Origin: Manduca sexta
Lineage: Eukaryota; Arthropoda; Insecta; Lepidoptera; Sphingidae
Reading direction: 5' to 3'
DNA length: 64,000 nucleotides
Assembly: GCF_014839805.1 (NCBI RefSeq)
Contig: NC_051124.1
Location: 2,480,001 to 2,544,000, forward strand
Below the pieces are notes generated by a model. That model saw nothing but the letters and a program-made list of their open reading frames with translations. It did not search any database and was not told where the DNA came from. The position numbers and the translations under genes are program-made. The number at the start of each line of letters is the position of its first letter. Position 1 is the first letter of the stretch. Shown here in pieces: positions 47,221 to 59,722 of the stretch.

Positions 47221-47645
47221 AAAATGGTACTATAACTGGCGAAATGTGGGTGTGATACACCTATGCCTGCACTGAAAAGGCCAAAGGCGTGATGCCATAC
47301 GTGTAGAATTATAACTTTAGTAAGGTTAAAAGCATGGTGCAGGTTTTGGCAAAGCTGAGCCATCCCAATTATGGCCCGAAAGATACAGCATTTATAAAGA
47401 GACTACGTTTGGAGAAGATGGGTGAAAGGAAAACGAGATATAAGGCTAGTGTTGATGGAAGGATAAGTAAGATTGATACGTCAAACCTTCGAATGTCTGG
47501 TATCTGATAATCTGGTCAAAAATATCCAGAACGGGCAGGATTGCATGAAAAATTGATAAAAGTGGAGGAAGCGAAAGAAGAGTGCCTGAATCTAGCAAAG
47601 AGGCAATCAAGTCTCTGCCTACCCCTATAGGGCAGAGGCGTCTGT
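47221..47645 (+). repeat. LINE-type 3' segment ending in a 'ctctgcctacccct' tail
   Basis: The last 75 bp ('gtggaggaagcgaaagaaga', 'caagtctctgcctaccccta') are a known type of lepidopteran LINE 3' end. Upstream sequence reads as broken coding remnants without a recognisable domain. 49285-49410 has the same end in inverted orientation. Confidence 0.5.
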
Positions 47646-49284
47646 AAATGTGATATTAACGTTAATCTCTTTACAGATGGAAAAAGGCTTACGAATAAAA
47701 TATTTTTTTATTTCCTGAACAGAGACATTGGCGTTACAGGATTAACGCAAGCTGATCGATTAATCGGATTCTATTGCAGCGTGGCCTTCTGACGAACATC
47801 ATCTATATTACTTGCGGCTTGGAGCCTGATATAATAGGAATACTTCCCGATACATGACTATTCAGATATGTATAACTACAATATTTAAAAGTGAAATATA
47901 TAAAAAATTAAAACAAATCACTTTATTTTGAAGTCGATTTTGATCTGTCGACTACACCTAACAATTAGGATAATTAATTAGAGAAATGAAAAACAAAAAA
48001 ATATTATCACATGCTTATAAGACATATATTTTAATAAAATGACAAAATAAAGAAAAGAAATCTCAATTTTAAAAATATTTATTTGTGGTAGATAACACAA
48101 GGGATAGCTTCCTCCTAATTTAAGTAGAATAAAAACTACTTGTTAATATTAGCATACATTAACACAAAGGCATCATCACATCGAGCGTTATCTCAAACTA
48201 GTTTTGACAATGTCAAGATATTGTTATCTTATCATGTTTTTAGGACTCGATGGGTGTGAATATATAAATTTTGAGAATCGCCTGAATTTTGTGTTTTTGA
48301 AATCAATAAAGCTATAGATAAATAGGTAGTATATTAAAGGGAATGTGCACAACGAACATTAGTTTTTAATAAAAGGTACTACTAATATGAAAAGGTAAAA
48401 CTAACCGCCATTTTCAATAAGATATTCCAATAGCTTTGCTGAATCTATCTAAAAATGTACGAATCAAAACAAAGTTTTTTTTTGATATGCTTACAGATGA
48501 TTTATTTTCATTAGTTTATTCTCGGCATCAGATTGAAGATTGAAATTGGGATCCTTTATTGAGATCGACTGTAAATCAAAAGATGTTGTACCATAGATGT
48601 ATAAAATAATGTATAACAATGGCCCCTTATAGATGCATCACGGATACAAAGGACTGCGTATTTAACAAGTGATTTTTTTACTTAATTAAACCTCGCGGAT
48701 AGTTTTTTGTGCATGAAACTTATAGGAATCGAAATTTGTTTTAACCTGATAATTGAACATTGCGTAATTCACCATAGGGGCGGCAACTCACAATCAAACT
48801 AGTGGAGACGTATAAAATCATTTTTCATTAGTCGAAGTGCTCATTAACAAAAATCTTATATTTGAATATAAAATAAAAAATTGTCCATAAATTAAATTCG
48901 CGAGTGAAAAAGAAAATAGTAAAACAAAACATTTTGGAAACTATTGATCTTGTGTTAGTTTGCCGAAAGGAAACAGTTTCGGTAACCTTGACTAACGTCG
49001 CTAATCGCCAGGATGCACCGACTGCCCGCTTGGCTTTGACCTGGACAATTCAAAAGGTTATTTACGGCTTAATGTGGCATATCTGACCACAAAAAGGCAC
49101 TTTTATTTTTTTATAAAACCACAGTAAAAATAATAATTATACAAAGTAATAGCGATACTCTGAAAGACTTATAAAACTGAAATTGTAAATGATTACAAAT
49201 TTCATCCTTAAGAAAACTTATATTTACGTAGAAAATTTTATTTAATTTATTCAATGCACAAAGAATGCAATTTCATACACACAT
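47646..49284. other. Unassigned AT-rich sequence
   Basis: No gene or recognised repeat was identified. Confidence 0.5.
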
Positions 49285-50500
49285 ACATAATATCATGTCT
49301 CTATCCCATAGGGGTAGGCAGGGACTATAGATTACCACTTTGCATGATTCGGGCATATTTCTGTCGCTGCCTCCATCCTCACAATTTCATGTAAGGAACT
49401 TAAAAAAAGTAACTGTAAACGCCTACAACAAAAAATTAAAAAGAAACGGATATAAAACAACCGTTTATCGTTTGAAGGGCGATCACATAACTCATGCGAG
49501 TAAACATTTGCTCTGTCCACACCTCAAACCACAGTCCTGCAGCCTTGAGGCGGACCGTTAGCTGATGCGTCACTATCGTACCATTGTTATTGAAACGTCA
49601 TATTTCCACGCTATTTGACAAGAATTTTAACAACACCAATGGTTAAACTCAGGGTCCCAGTCGCATAACGTTCGACAACTTCTTAGGACATCCACAATAT
49701 AGGGTCATTTTGACATTGCGTTACTTAATGAAACCATGTCGTCTTCACCTTTGCTGATATTGTGCTTAAAATCATCCATTAATAACGAATATTTTCACCA
49801 AAAATCCTGGTTTTACAAAATTACACTGTATAGCTATCAATTTGTTGTCAGTCATTAATTTTTGATAGTGGATTCGGATTAATCGCAATGCTAGGATTTT
49901 ACGATCGTTTATGTTGTGACTAGTAGAATCATTTTGGAAAAACATACAGAAAGATCGACACCGTGTCTAAAGTCGTACAAGAAATCCAGATAATTGTTTA
50001 AAAGTGAACGCGATGAAAGCCGACGTTTTAAAACGTTATGAAATAAAACCGTTAAGAGCAAAGTTTGATCGCTTGTATACTAGTGTTAGGCTTACGTGTA
50101 CATTCAATATGCTCTTTGAGTATCTACTCTGTACCATGAATCATATTCCTATTTTGAACTTGGGATTAAATTTCAAAACAGATTTAAAAATTCCTAAAAA
50201 AAAACATTTGGATATTTAGCGTAGGCCGACATACGTGATCTCAACTGATTGTAAACACAACCAGAAGAAACGCCAATGCCCTGTCTTAAAAGAAGAGACA
50301 AGAGATCAGAGAAAGAAGGGATTGTTTGGGTTGCTATATTTAAATACATATCACACACACTTACGCCTTTGATCCCCGAAGGCTTAGACAGAGTTGTAAC
50401 TAGTGCACTGAATTTTCAACATATGTATTCCTTCCCATGTGATAACGGACGAGCCTACTACCGTATCCCGTACAAACTTCAGACTGTGAAGCAGAAAAAT
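49285..50500 (-). repeat. Two inverted LINE-tail fragments with unassigned sequence between
   Basis: 49285-49410 ('cccataggggtaggcaggga', 'gctgcctccatcctcac') and 50345-50500 ('tacgcctttgatccccgaag', 'gtgataacggacgagcctac') are minus-strand copies of the tails described at 47590 and 31266. 49411-50344 shows nothing recognisable. Confidence 0.5.
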
Positions 50501-51853
50501 CTCATATCAATTTATATCAAACCTTACGTAAACCATTTGACTATATTTCGTCATTCTATTAGCTATGTTTTTAATTTCACTTGTGTTGAATTGTTTTACA
50601 TCTGGGTTAAGACTTTTAGCCCATGTACTACATAAAGCGAGTTAAACTACATATTATTCTTTCTTGGAAATCGTGAAGAGCTAGCTCGCGTCAGCGAATC
50701 TAGCAAGGTGAGAGGGTCTAAACGGCTCAAGACGATTTCAAAAGCATCTACGTTTACGTTTAACTTTCTTTTACTTTACTTCCTACGTACAATTTTTGTC
50801 ACTCATCCTTACACAAGTAATTCTTTAGATGTTTTTTTTTATTTTATGTATTTCGCAATTATTTATTTTTTTTTACTAAGGCTATGATACCAAAATCCTA
50901 GATCCGACACTACATTATGATGTGGTGTTGCAAAAGCCGGAACGTTCGACTTTTAAAATAGGAACAATAGACAACAATATGAAAATATAAATGCATCGGT
51001 CTAAGGTCAACCACATTGACGAGTGACAACCTACCAGGTAAGGTCAGCAGATTATTTAAACGGTGTAAGTGTTTTTTAAAAATGAAAAAATGTGTGTCTG
51101 CTTACTAGACTTCCACTTCGTAGGTGTCTTGGGATATTTAGGCTGAAAAAATTGACGTTGTCGAGAGATTTCGAGATGAATGTTTTTTTCAAGGATGTCT
51201 TTGTCAAATATAGGTGATTAAAAAGGAGTTCTATAATAATTACTTTGACGGAAAACCCAAATAATATCAATTAGTAACGGGAAAATAACAAAATAATAAT
51301 TCAGTGGTAAATACGCATAGCTGATAACATAATTAAAGAGGTAAAACAAATACAAAACACCGTGCATCAATTAACATTTAATTCGCTTATTTTTATAAGT
51401 CAATTATGCTTTTTAACCAGAATGAAAGACTTAGAACAATCGTAATCGTAAAATCTTCAAAATTTCTCCCTCTTTTTATGATCTTCCATAAATAAAAAAA
51501 AAGACAGCTCAAATACACATTTTGTTATTATTAATAGAGATATTCGTATTTTTTCTTGTGAGGCCCAGATTTACAGAGATAGTGATAACCTATACGTAAT
51601 CTAAATCTTCTATTTGTTTTAATTTAAAGGTCCTTATAGCGTTATTAAAACATAAAAAATAACTAAATACATAATTAATAGATCATTAATAAAAAGATCA
51701 CATTAAAACACTAACATTTAAGATAAACAATAGCTATAAAACAGCTACCCGCAACATAAAATGTGCTGGTATCACATTTTCAATACCATATAACACAAGC
51801 AAGTTCTGTTCAGCTCTAATTAGAAAAAAAACAACAGTCGAAAATATTACAAA
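50501..51853. other. Unassigned AT-rich sequence
   Basis: No gene or recognised repeat was identified. Confidence 0.5.
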
Positions 51854-51859
51854 ACTTAC

Positions 51860-52035
51860 AAAAGATAGTGGTAAATAATTCCGGTCCTGAACAGATAACT
51901 ATTTTTTCACTTCACAGTAACTAACACATCGAAAACTTTTCTGTTAATTTATTACTTTTTAATATTCGCTATATACGCTAACGCAACGCGACGTACAGCC
52001 ACAACGCGCGCTCTCGACCAACTGGCGCGCCGACT
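51860..52035 (-). promoter_or_regulatory. Candidate SH2D4 promoter and first non-coding exon
   Basis: On the minus strand, TTTTTAAA (52062-52055) lies about 27 bp before an arthropod-type initiator TCAGT (52037-52033, proposed +1 at 52035). The transcript would start in a CpG-rich stretch ('agtcggcgcgccagttggtc', 'gagcgcgcgttgtggctgta'), pass through 'gttactgtgaagtgaaa' and reach a consensus GTAAGT donor at 51859-51854. It contains no long open frame. The SH2D4 exon at 10158 needs an upstream exon on this strand, which makes this an attractive partner. The link is inference: other upstream exons could lie outside the window. Confidence 0.4.
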
Positions 52036-52063
52036 GACGTTCGAACTTCGAAACTTTAAAAAG

Positions 52064-53749
52064 AGAATGCATTTGCTAACAGCCAGCGACACCGGCTCAG
52101 TATCGCTTGTTAACATGATAAAATATTATTTATACTAATTATATTTCATTTTGCTAATAATACAGATTTGTCTTCAAGAATTTTATAGACTACACAATAT
52201 GTAGTACGCTTTAGCATCATTGTCGTACTAGACTGCGTTCGTCATGCAGAAACTGAGAGATGGAATTGTGCATAAAACTGTTCAGTGATATTATTAAAAA
52301 CACAATGTATTCGTATAAAAAAAAACAATGTTGTATGTAGTTTAGGCGGGTCAGATTAACGCTTCCGCCATTATGACATATCACGAACTCTGTAGGTTAC
52401 CGGCATCAACAATAGTTATACACGCAGTCCCTTTGTCATTGCAAAACACTATTGTGCTTATCTGAATGGAAAACGACCTAATTCTAGTCTATCCGCTGCA
52501 GATGAATGACTAATCGATTTTCCACTCTACTATTTACGTTTAGTCGAATTCTCTAACGGTATAACCGTAATCGATTTTGATTTTAAACGTTTTCGGTCAA
52601 CTTCAGTCGATTTAAAAATATGTAATTGGCAAAGGAAGTTAATTATTCGTAAATTGATATTTATGAAATTTTATGGTTCATAATTTTTTAAATGTACATC
52701 TTATTACTTAATATAACTTACTCAATCATGGCTGTATAAATGGAAATTATGAATTAACGCTTATATAACTTTCTAATACTTTCACCTTTGCCGATCGTGT
52801 CAATACCGATACAAGTCATTGGATAGTAAAAAGTTTCAAGTGTTATCATTAGCGACAAATGTAGCTTCATATAAATCTTATAAAATAAGATATACTCTGA
52901 TGGTACTCGAAATTACCTAAAGGGGTTCTTGTACCCCTTAGATAAGGTATTTTTAACAATCACACAACTTTCCGATTATTTGCAGTGTTTGTGATCGTGC
53001 AGTGTCGTGTCATGTGTATGTTTCATTTAAATTTTATTTAAAAAAAAATGATTTTTTTAGCCAGTTTTTGCTCGCGGATTCGTTGATATGAGAATTTTTC
53101 ACTACTTGCCCGGGACAAAAGTTGCACTATACTTTTCCCATATATCAAGTAGCCATAAGGCATGGTTTAGCTTCTTACCCAGTTAATAAGCACTCGAACA
53201 TCTTCACAAATATTTTCATTTATAATATTAAAGAGAAAATAAGAATCACTTAGTAGGATCCTATCCCACTAAGCAGATTAAGTCATTACCTTTAGAATTA
53301 TAGATGATGGACGGAAATGATTACTTGCCATAAAACACATCAGTGGGAGCCTTAGAGTAGGGGGCCGAAAGGACAACTCCTCGAAACTTGCGCGTAAGCA
53401 TCCTACCTACCAAAGTTTCAAGCGGGAGCCTTTTTTTCTCTAGCCCGGAGCCTCGACATCAGCACCGTCACAGCCGCCACTGGACTAACTCCTTTACTCC
53501 CTAAAAGTCATGCTCAAATAAACTAATTGAGAACCACTGCACCGTCGGTTATCGACGTCGGATGTGATGTCGCGGTATGCGGCGCAGCGGCCGATCGATC
53601 ACACATATTCTACGCACGCGATGGCCCAGATAGCATGCATTTCTGTAAGTGTCAATTCTCCTGTACTATAATGGAAGCTGTATGGATAGTCCAGTAATAT
53701 GGACCCGCGTTAGCAGCGGAAATAGTCTTTTGATTTTTTTCTACAGACA
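52064..53749. other. Unassigned sequence with GC-rich pockets
   Basis: A short hairpin at 52915-52943 (CTAAAGGGGT/ACCCCTTAG), an ACTAGCTTTTGC-type scrap at 53062-53125, and a GC-rich zone at 53340-53650. Within it, 53545-53645 is CpG-rich and ends with an ATG (53622) eight codons before a gtaagt motif; not enough to call a gene. Confidence 0.45.
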
Positions 53750-53985
53750 AGGCAAAGTGACCCCTCTGGACCTGATGGTAAGTGGAGTGGGGTCCAGTAG
53801 AATAACGACTGATGAGAGATGATTACCCCTCGGCAGTCGACACAATTATGCCGGCCTGTTGGAACCGGATATATACAGGCTGATCCCAGACCGCGACACA
53901 CTTACGTGGACCTCTATGGCTGGTTTTAACACCTTACGTATGTGGTCGCTGTCCGGGCGGATATAAAATATATCCTACCACCAGC
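53750..53985 (+). repeat. Family-A interspersed repeat, copy A6
   Basis: Well-preserved copy: 'tggtaagtggagtggggtcc', 'attacccctcggcagtcgac', 'ttatgccggcctgttggaac', ending 'aaaatatatcctaccaccag'. Close to the family consensus. Confidence 0.88.
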
Positions 53986-54589
53986 TTGTTTGTGACCCTA
54001 AACCTTTACTTGATTTCTGTCAGCTAAAATCATGATAAGTATAATGTGCATCTTATAATAAGGATTTTAATCGTAATCTATGTTTAACGATCGCAAAATC
54101 GGCGAGTCGCGCTTGATGTTATAGGCCAATACTTATATTTCCCACTCTCCTCTATCTTTCTACTCCTTTATATTTATTTATAATACATATAAAAAGGATA
54201 CCCAATATCGATCCTTGCTTACAAGTATCGCAATTGCGAATCAAAAAGCGGGATAGTCTAAAAAATTAAAAACTAAATTCAGACTCACATTTAATTATTG
54301 TTGAACGTAATTATTTAATATCTATACTTCTTTGGATTTGTTTTTTCTTAGATATGGACTAGTCAGCTCAACATTAAGGCAAATAAATTACCAGCGCTCG
54401 TCCATTTTGCTGTAAGCTTTAAAACTCTATAAAATATAAAAGATCTTTGGTTTTTTTCTATATCCTTATATATAAGATACTGAGAAACCCCACTTACGAA
54501 AAATTTACACGTTATATAAAATACATAAAAAATAAATCGCTGATATATGACTTTTTGCTGTAAATAAATAAGTTTAAAATAATAGTCAT
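53986..54589. other. Unassigned AT-rich sequence
   Basis: No gene or recognised repeat was identified. Confidence 0.5.
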
Positions 54590-54778
54590 ATTTATCCATA
54601 CTAACATTATAAAGAGCTAGTATGCGAGAATGTTTGTTTATAGTGGCCAATCTCTGGAATTACGGAACCGATTTTGAAAATTTTCTCATGAGTCCCGAGT
54701 GCTGTAAGCTATTATTTATCCCGTGAAAATATTTACCGCAGAAAATCTTTCACGCGGATGAGGCCGCGGGCACATATT
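54590..54778 (-). repeat. ACTAGCTTTTGC-type repeat, copy 4
   Basis: Minus strand: 'gtgcccgcggcctcatccgc', 'gataaataatagcttacagc', 'atcggttccgtaattccaga'. Its first bases are changed, but the rest follows the family. Confidence 0.65.
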
Positions 54779-55346
54779 ATTATTTACTTTTTTTAATATA
54801 TTTATTGCTACAATCGTACATCATGTATTTATATCCCCAAATAACAATAAAGAAATTACATAATTCGCAAAAGGATTTCAATATAAACGAATATTAAAAA
54901 ACGCACAACCACGTCACTGTTTTATTAAAAAATACAAAAAACTTCGCCTAATTAAATTTTGGTTTACATCGTTACAATTACATTTTCTCGCACAACATGA
55001 GGTATAATAAATTACAGTAATTAGTGTACAATGTAAGAGCGGTTATGCAACTACTTTCGCCAATGCAAGGTTTTCGTTACGGTGCACTTTTTACTGTAGA
55101 GTAGGGCTGACACACGTTCCGGTTTACCGGGATTTGTCTCGGTCTGTAATTTTGTGCCCGCAGAATATCTTGGGATAAATGTTCTGTAGCTATGCCAATA
55201 TTTCAAACCCTAATTTTATAGTTAATAAGCATATCAATGTTACACTTATAAATACCATGCAAAACATCGATAAAACAAGGGATTGTCACGTATTTGACCA
55301 TTTATTTATTGAACTGGAAAATATAGCTCTTGGGATTTTTTTAAAC
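54779..55346. other. Unassigned AT-rich sequence
   Basis: No gene or recognised repeat was identified. Confidence 0.5.
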
Positions 55347-55567
55347 GTGCATGGCAAACGCACGTGGTGGTAAGGGGAGTGGGGTCCGATAGAATGTCGT
55401 CTGAAGAGAGATAGTAGCAGTCGATACAATTATGCCGGCCTGTTGGCACCATATATACACAGACTGATCCCGGAACACGATACGTGGGCCACTATGGCGG
55501 GTTTTAACACCTTGTTTACGGTTGTTTCTATTCAGGTGAATATAAAATATATCCTACCATCAGCAAA
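55347..55567 (+). repeat. Family-A interspersed repeat, copy A7
   Basis: 'ggtaaggggagtggggtccg', 'attatgccggcctgttggca', 'gggccactatggcgggtttt', ending 'atatcctaccatcagc'. Part of the inverted GTCGAC segment is deleted. Confidence 0.85.
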
Positions 55568-56631
55568 GGTCTTTCCTTAGACATAATTATTTAGAAATAT
55601 CCCGTTCAGCCTCAAGAAATTATGGCAGCACTACTAAGAGGTGCAACCCAACAGATACTTTCTTGTTGATTGTAATTGGCGATAAATTGTTTTCTTCTTA
55701 ATATTCGTGAGTATTTTTTTAACTTTTGCTCGCAGCTACGCCTGCGTACTTTGTAGGAAAAATGTTGCTGTTAAGTAACTTTTTCTAAAAGAAAATGTAC
55801 CTTATATATTCGAGAGGTCGATAAGTGTGCCTCTCAAATCCATATAGCGCATTATTTCTTACATACTTTCACATTTATAATGTTAGAAAGATTTAAACTG
55901 GCAAAAGAACAAGTCGGTCACCTGGAGTTATTTACAAAAATTGTAAACACCCACAAAGGAGACTTAAATACGCTTCCAACCCTGCAGGATATAGAAATGA
56001 AGATTTAATGTTTCGGTGTGCGAAAAGCGACGGCAAACTCATTTTATATCGGTTTTTGTGTAGTAAGAGTCTACACCAAACCGAACCATTCATACAATTA
56101 TGTCTACACCATGCCTCTATACAAAAATATATCAAAATTTTAATAAAAATTGCAAGTGACCCTTTCCTATGCATTTCAACAAAAATTTAGCAATTTTACG
56201 TTATCAAAAGTAAAGTAATATCGTGTCGTGTCGCAAACTGAAACACGACTCTCGGTCACGCTGGCTCCGTCCGAGCGACAGATTGCTTTTAACACTCGAT
56301 TAAATCAGTTCACGTACAAACATTTATTAATACTTATATTAAAATATTAATTATCGTACTGCTCAAACTACTAGTATTCGCAGAACTGATAGATTTGTTG
56401 TTGACAATGTACAGTCGCCAATAAAAGTGAACAGAAATCTGTGATCAAATTAAATAAACGACGAAACAAGTGAGCTGGTACAATTATCACGCGTTTTGAC
56501 CACCCAAAATAGCATCATCTCTCGAAACTTTGTTACAAAGCTCTCCATAGCATTGTATCGCACATGAGGGCAATATAATGCAAGTGTGTATTATCTTAAC
56601 ATCATGAAATCTTGAGATAAATACACACTTA
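55568..56631. other. Unassigned sequence with a CpG-rich pocket
   Basis: 55725-55760 is a scrap of the ACTAGCTTTTGC family. At 56220-56285 a CpG-rich pocket has, on the minus strand, a TTCAGTTTG initiator-like sequence (56241-56233) without a TATA box. It is a weaker alternative promoter candidate. Confidence 0.35.
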
Positions 56632-56750
56632 CACTCACGTCTTTTATACTAGAAGGGGTAAACAGAGGCGCAACATGTACACCCACTTTCCACCGTGTGA
56701 TAGGGGGCGAGCCTATCGCCATTTCGGGCACAAATTGCAGAAATTTTCAT
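56632..56750 (-). repeat. LINE-type 3' tail repeat (family T)
   Basis: Minus copy: 'atggcgataggctcgccccc' and 'gttgcgcctctgtttacccc'. Same family as 31266-31440. Confidence 0.65.
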
Positions 56751-57317
56751 TGAGATAAAACTATCTATCCATAATGCCTAGCAAAGCCTAGAATTGATTC
56801 GCAAATCGAGCAATAATTTAATACAATGTCTAACATTGGATACTCTACACACCGTTATCGAAATCAGCGTCGTCCAATCATAAAATCTAAGTGTAGTTTC
56901 TGCAATTAAATAAAAATGCCTTGCTTTAATCCCACGTTAAAAAATAACTGTATGAAAACAAATACCAATTAAAATATTATATTGTCTGCCTGCGGTTGTA
57001 CCTCTTTATTATTATAACCTCGCGGCCCACCGTCACATGACAGTGCCGCCATTTATTAGGCAGTAACGTCCAATAATTAACAAGCAACAATTTGTCTCCT
57101 GCCACAAGTTTTTCATGTGATTACCCGTTTGCAATCAACATTTAATGTCAAATGATTGTTAGTGTAAAGGTGAAGGATTGTGCTAATGATTGTGCTAATA
57201 CTAACGTTATTGGACGAAGAGTCCTTAGCTGCACCCGCGTTCTAAGAACTGCGTACATTCTAAACGCTTCAAGTGCGGTGTCCATAACAGGACCCACTAG
57301 TGACAAAAATTTAATAA
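56751..57317. other. Unassigned sequence
   Basis: No gene or recognised repeat was identified. Confidence 0.5.
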
Positions 57318-57508
57318 ATATAATAATATCAGCTCTGCATTATACATATACTATCCCATTGCTGGGCACGAGCCTCCTCTTCTACTGAGAGGGATTAGTA
57401 CACCACACTGTCGTGCGGATTGGTAAACTTCACACTTCCTCAAAATTCCTATAAATAATTTCTCAGCTATGCAGGTTTCCTCACGATGTTTTCCTTCGCC
57501 GTTGCAAT
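57318..57508 (-). repeat. tRNA-derived SINE-1, 5'-truncated minus copy
   Basis: Minus strand ends in the usual (ATT)n tail after 'gctgatattatta' and keeps 'gggaattat'-type mid blocks, 'tgaggaaacctgcatagctg' and 'caacggcgaaggaaaac'. The tRNA-like head is missing. Confidence 0.8.
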
Positions 57509-57708
57509 AGAATAAAAAGATATAAATAAATAGAATACTCGTTTTCAAATTAACACAAAGTGACGTCTAACCAACAATCAGTATTTTACAAACCTAAATA
57601 GCAAAACGTACTACGGCTCACTTCACAACTGATAAGCGTCACAACTGCGGAGAAATAGTATTGACTTCACCAAGACATTTAATTACAATTTGGTTTATCC
57701 TGTAACGC

Positions 57709-58145
57709 GTAGTATCACCAGTCCTGTATTGATACGCTCTCACTGCTGGAAACGAGCCTCCTACTGAGATTTACTGCTAGGAATAGGCCTCTTATTAAAT
57801 CTTCGGTACACCGGGGTCACTCCGAAAGGCCTGTGGAGCAACCAGGAAGATCCTGCGCTTCTAGAACGAGCTTGCTAGACCCATAGCCGGCATACCACGC
57901 ACAACAGCCCGACATACTATGGGCTAAGTGCGGAAAAAGGAGCCCTTAACATAAAACATAGGCTTCCTATTACCTTAGTCAACCACACTGGCTTAGTACC
58001 GGTTGGTAGACTTCACATAACCTCAAAATTCTTACAAAGAATTCTGAGGTGTATAAGTCTCATCATGGTTTCCTTCACTGTTACAAAATATGTACGTAAA
58101 TTCGAAAAGTCTATATGACTTGTATTTAAACCTACAACCTTCGTC
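57709..58145 (-). repeat. Degraded SINE-1 copy split by GC-rich sequence
   Basis: 57718-57790 and 57958-58095 are minus SINE-1 pieces ('actgctggaaacgagcctcc'; 'cataacctcaaaattcttac'). Between them, 57830-57930 is GC-rich ('aaaggcctgtggagcaacca') and of a different origin. Confidence 0.55.
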
Positions 58146-58991
58146 TCAGCAGACCTATCAAACCTTGCTAGCCCTAAATTAACAATGACTCGTACAAACA
58201 AACACCGGAATGTGATTATACACACGCGTGGTTAAATCGGAATTCTTTTGTTCGCGCGGACAATGGATGTCAATCATTGGACCTGTTGGGATTACTAGAA
58301 TGCTTCTTATATGCAAACCATTATCCTCGCGTTGTAAAGGTCACGTTAAATATTATTTTTAATCCCGATGAATGATATCATTGCAACTGGCAGTAAACCA
58401 TAGATAATAAATACGGAACTAATTGAGTGCTCAAGTTGTATAAAAGGCGGAAAAGTATGAAAGAATTAAATTGATAGTGCGGTCTATATTCTATAGATAT
58501 TAGTATGTCTACAGACTACGCCACTGATTTACAGTAAAGGGGTCTTTAATCATTACACTCCATGCAGAAGCTTTGTCTGATACAAAATACTGTGTTGAAA
58601 AAAACTTAAAACTATGATTACAAACTTTTCAAACGACGAATAGTGGCAGATATACAAACCGACGTAGGCTTCCTGAACCGTTTTATGAAGATAACACGAA
58701 GTAACACAACATCAATGCGCATTTTAAATTGCATTATATTACTAAAGGGTACAGTTCAAAATCCATTGGATATTCTTGTGTGGAGATAAGAAACTACGTT
58801 TAGGGAAGTGAGTGACATCCTGGAATGATTACGTCTGGTGGGCGACTGAGTAGTTCATGATAATTCAAACGACAAAGGGTTATTTAAGGCCAAGGAACAT
58901 TTTACAGTACATAAACTGTTGAAATGCACTAACAAATTAATATTCTCTTTGTTTAGTAAATGGTAGAGACCTCTATGTAGAATCTAGATCC
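58146..58991. other. Unassigned sequence
   Basis: No gene or recognised repeat was identified. Confidence 0.5.
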
Positions 58992-59216
58992 ACTGGTGGT
59001 ATATTTTACATCCGCCCGGATAGCGACCACTATACACAAGGTGTTAAAACCCGCCATAGTGGCCCACGAAGTGTGTGGCGTTCCGGGATGAGCCTGTGTA
59101 TATCCTTGAACCGGATATACACCGCTCGAGGGATAATCGTCTCTCGTCAGTCGACATTCTATTCTACCCCACTCCAATAACCATCAGGTGCAGTGGGATT
59201 CGCTGTGCCCGTACAA
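58992..59216 (-). repeat. Family-A interspersed repeat, copy A8
   Basis: Minus copy: 'tttacatccgcccggatagc', 'taaaacccgccatagtggcc', ending in 'caggtgcagtgggattcgct'. The CAGTCGACA arm is replaced by a direct join to 'cgctcgagggataatcg'. Confidence 0.85.
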
Positions 59217-59523
59217 AAAAAAAGTATTAATAGGATAGTATCACTTTCCTAGAAAAAAAACAAAAATGTCATGCCATGCATATTTTACCAAGTGTTTTAT
59301 ATGGTCATTAAAATTTTCTGAAACTTAATAAACCTGATTTGCCTTCTCAATCTCTATCCTTTTCCTAATATGCTGTCAACGAAATGGAAAATGTTAAATC
59401 TCCCAGTCACTGAATGAAGAAACATTTCCATATTAATACCAAAGTAAATATCAGAAATATCTTCACTCTGCTGGTCTTGTGTTTGGTCGTGGATCTGGCA
59501 ATTAACCCCTACTCATAGACGAA

Positions 59524-59722
59524 ATTTATCTAAAGACGAAGCATTGCTGTGATAACAAATCTGTTTCTCAGCTTTGTTTATCTGACAGCCATCTAGATTC
59601 AAGTTGTATCCCAATATTAGTCAATCACAACGGCCCTACGTCTACGCACTGCGAAGGCTGCCATGCCGTCAGCACTGAGAAACAGACTTGTTATCACAGC
59701 AATTCTGCGTCCTTAGATAAAT
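59524..59722. mobile_element. 199-bp MITE with approximately 46-bp inverted ends
   Basis: Left ATTTATCTAAAGACGAAGCA...TTGCTGTGATAACAAATCTG and the inverse of the right end agree over about 46 bp with roughly five differences. The interior contains 'caacggccctacgtctacgc'. No clear target duplication; superfamily unknown. Confidence 0.75.
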
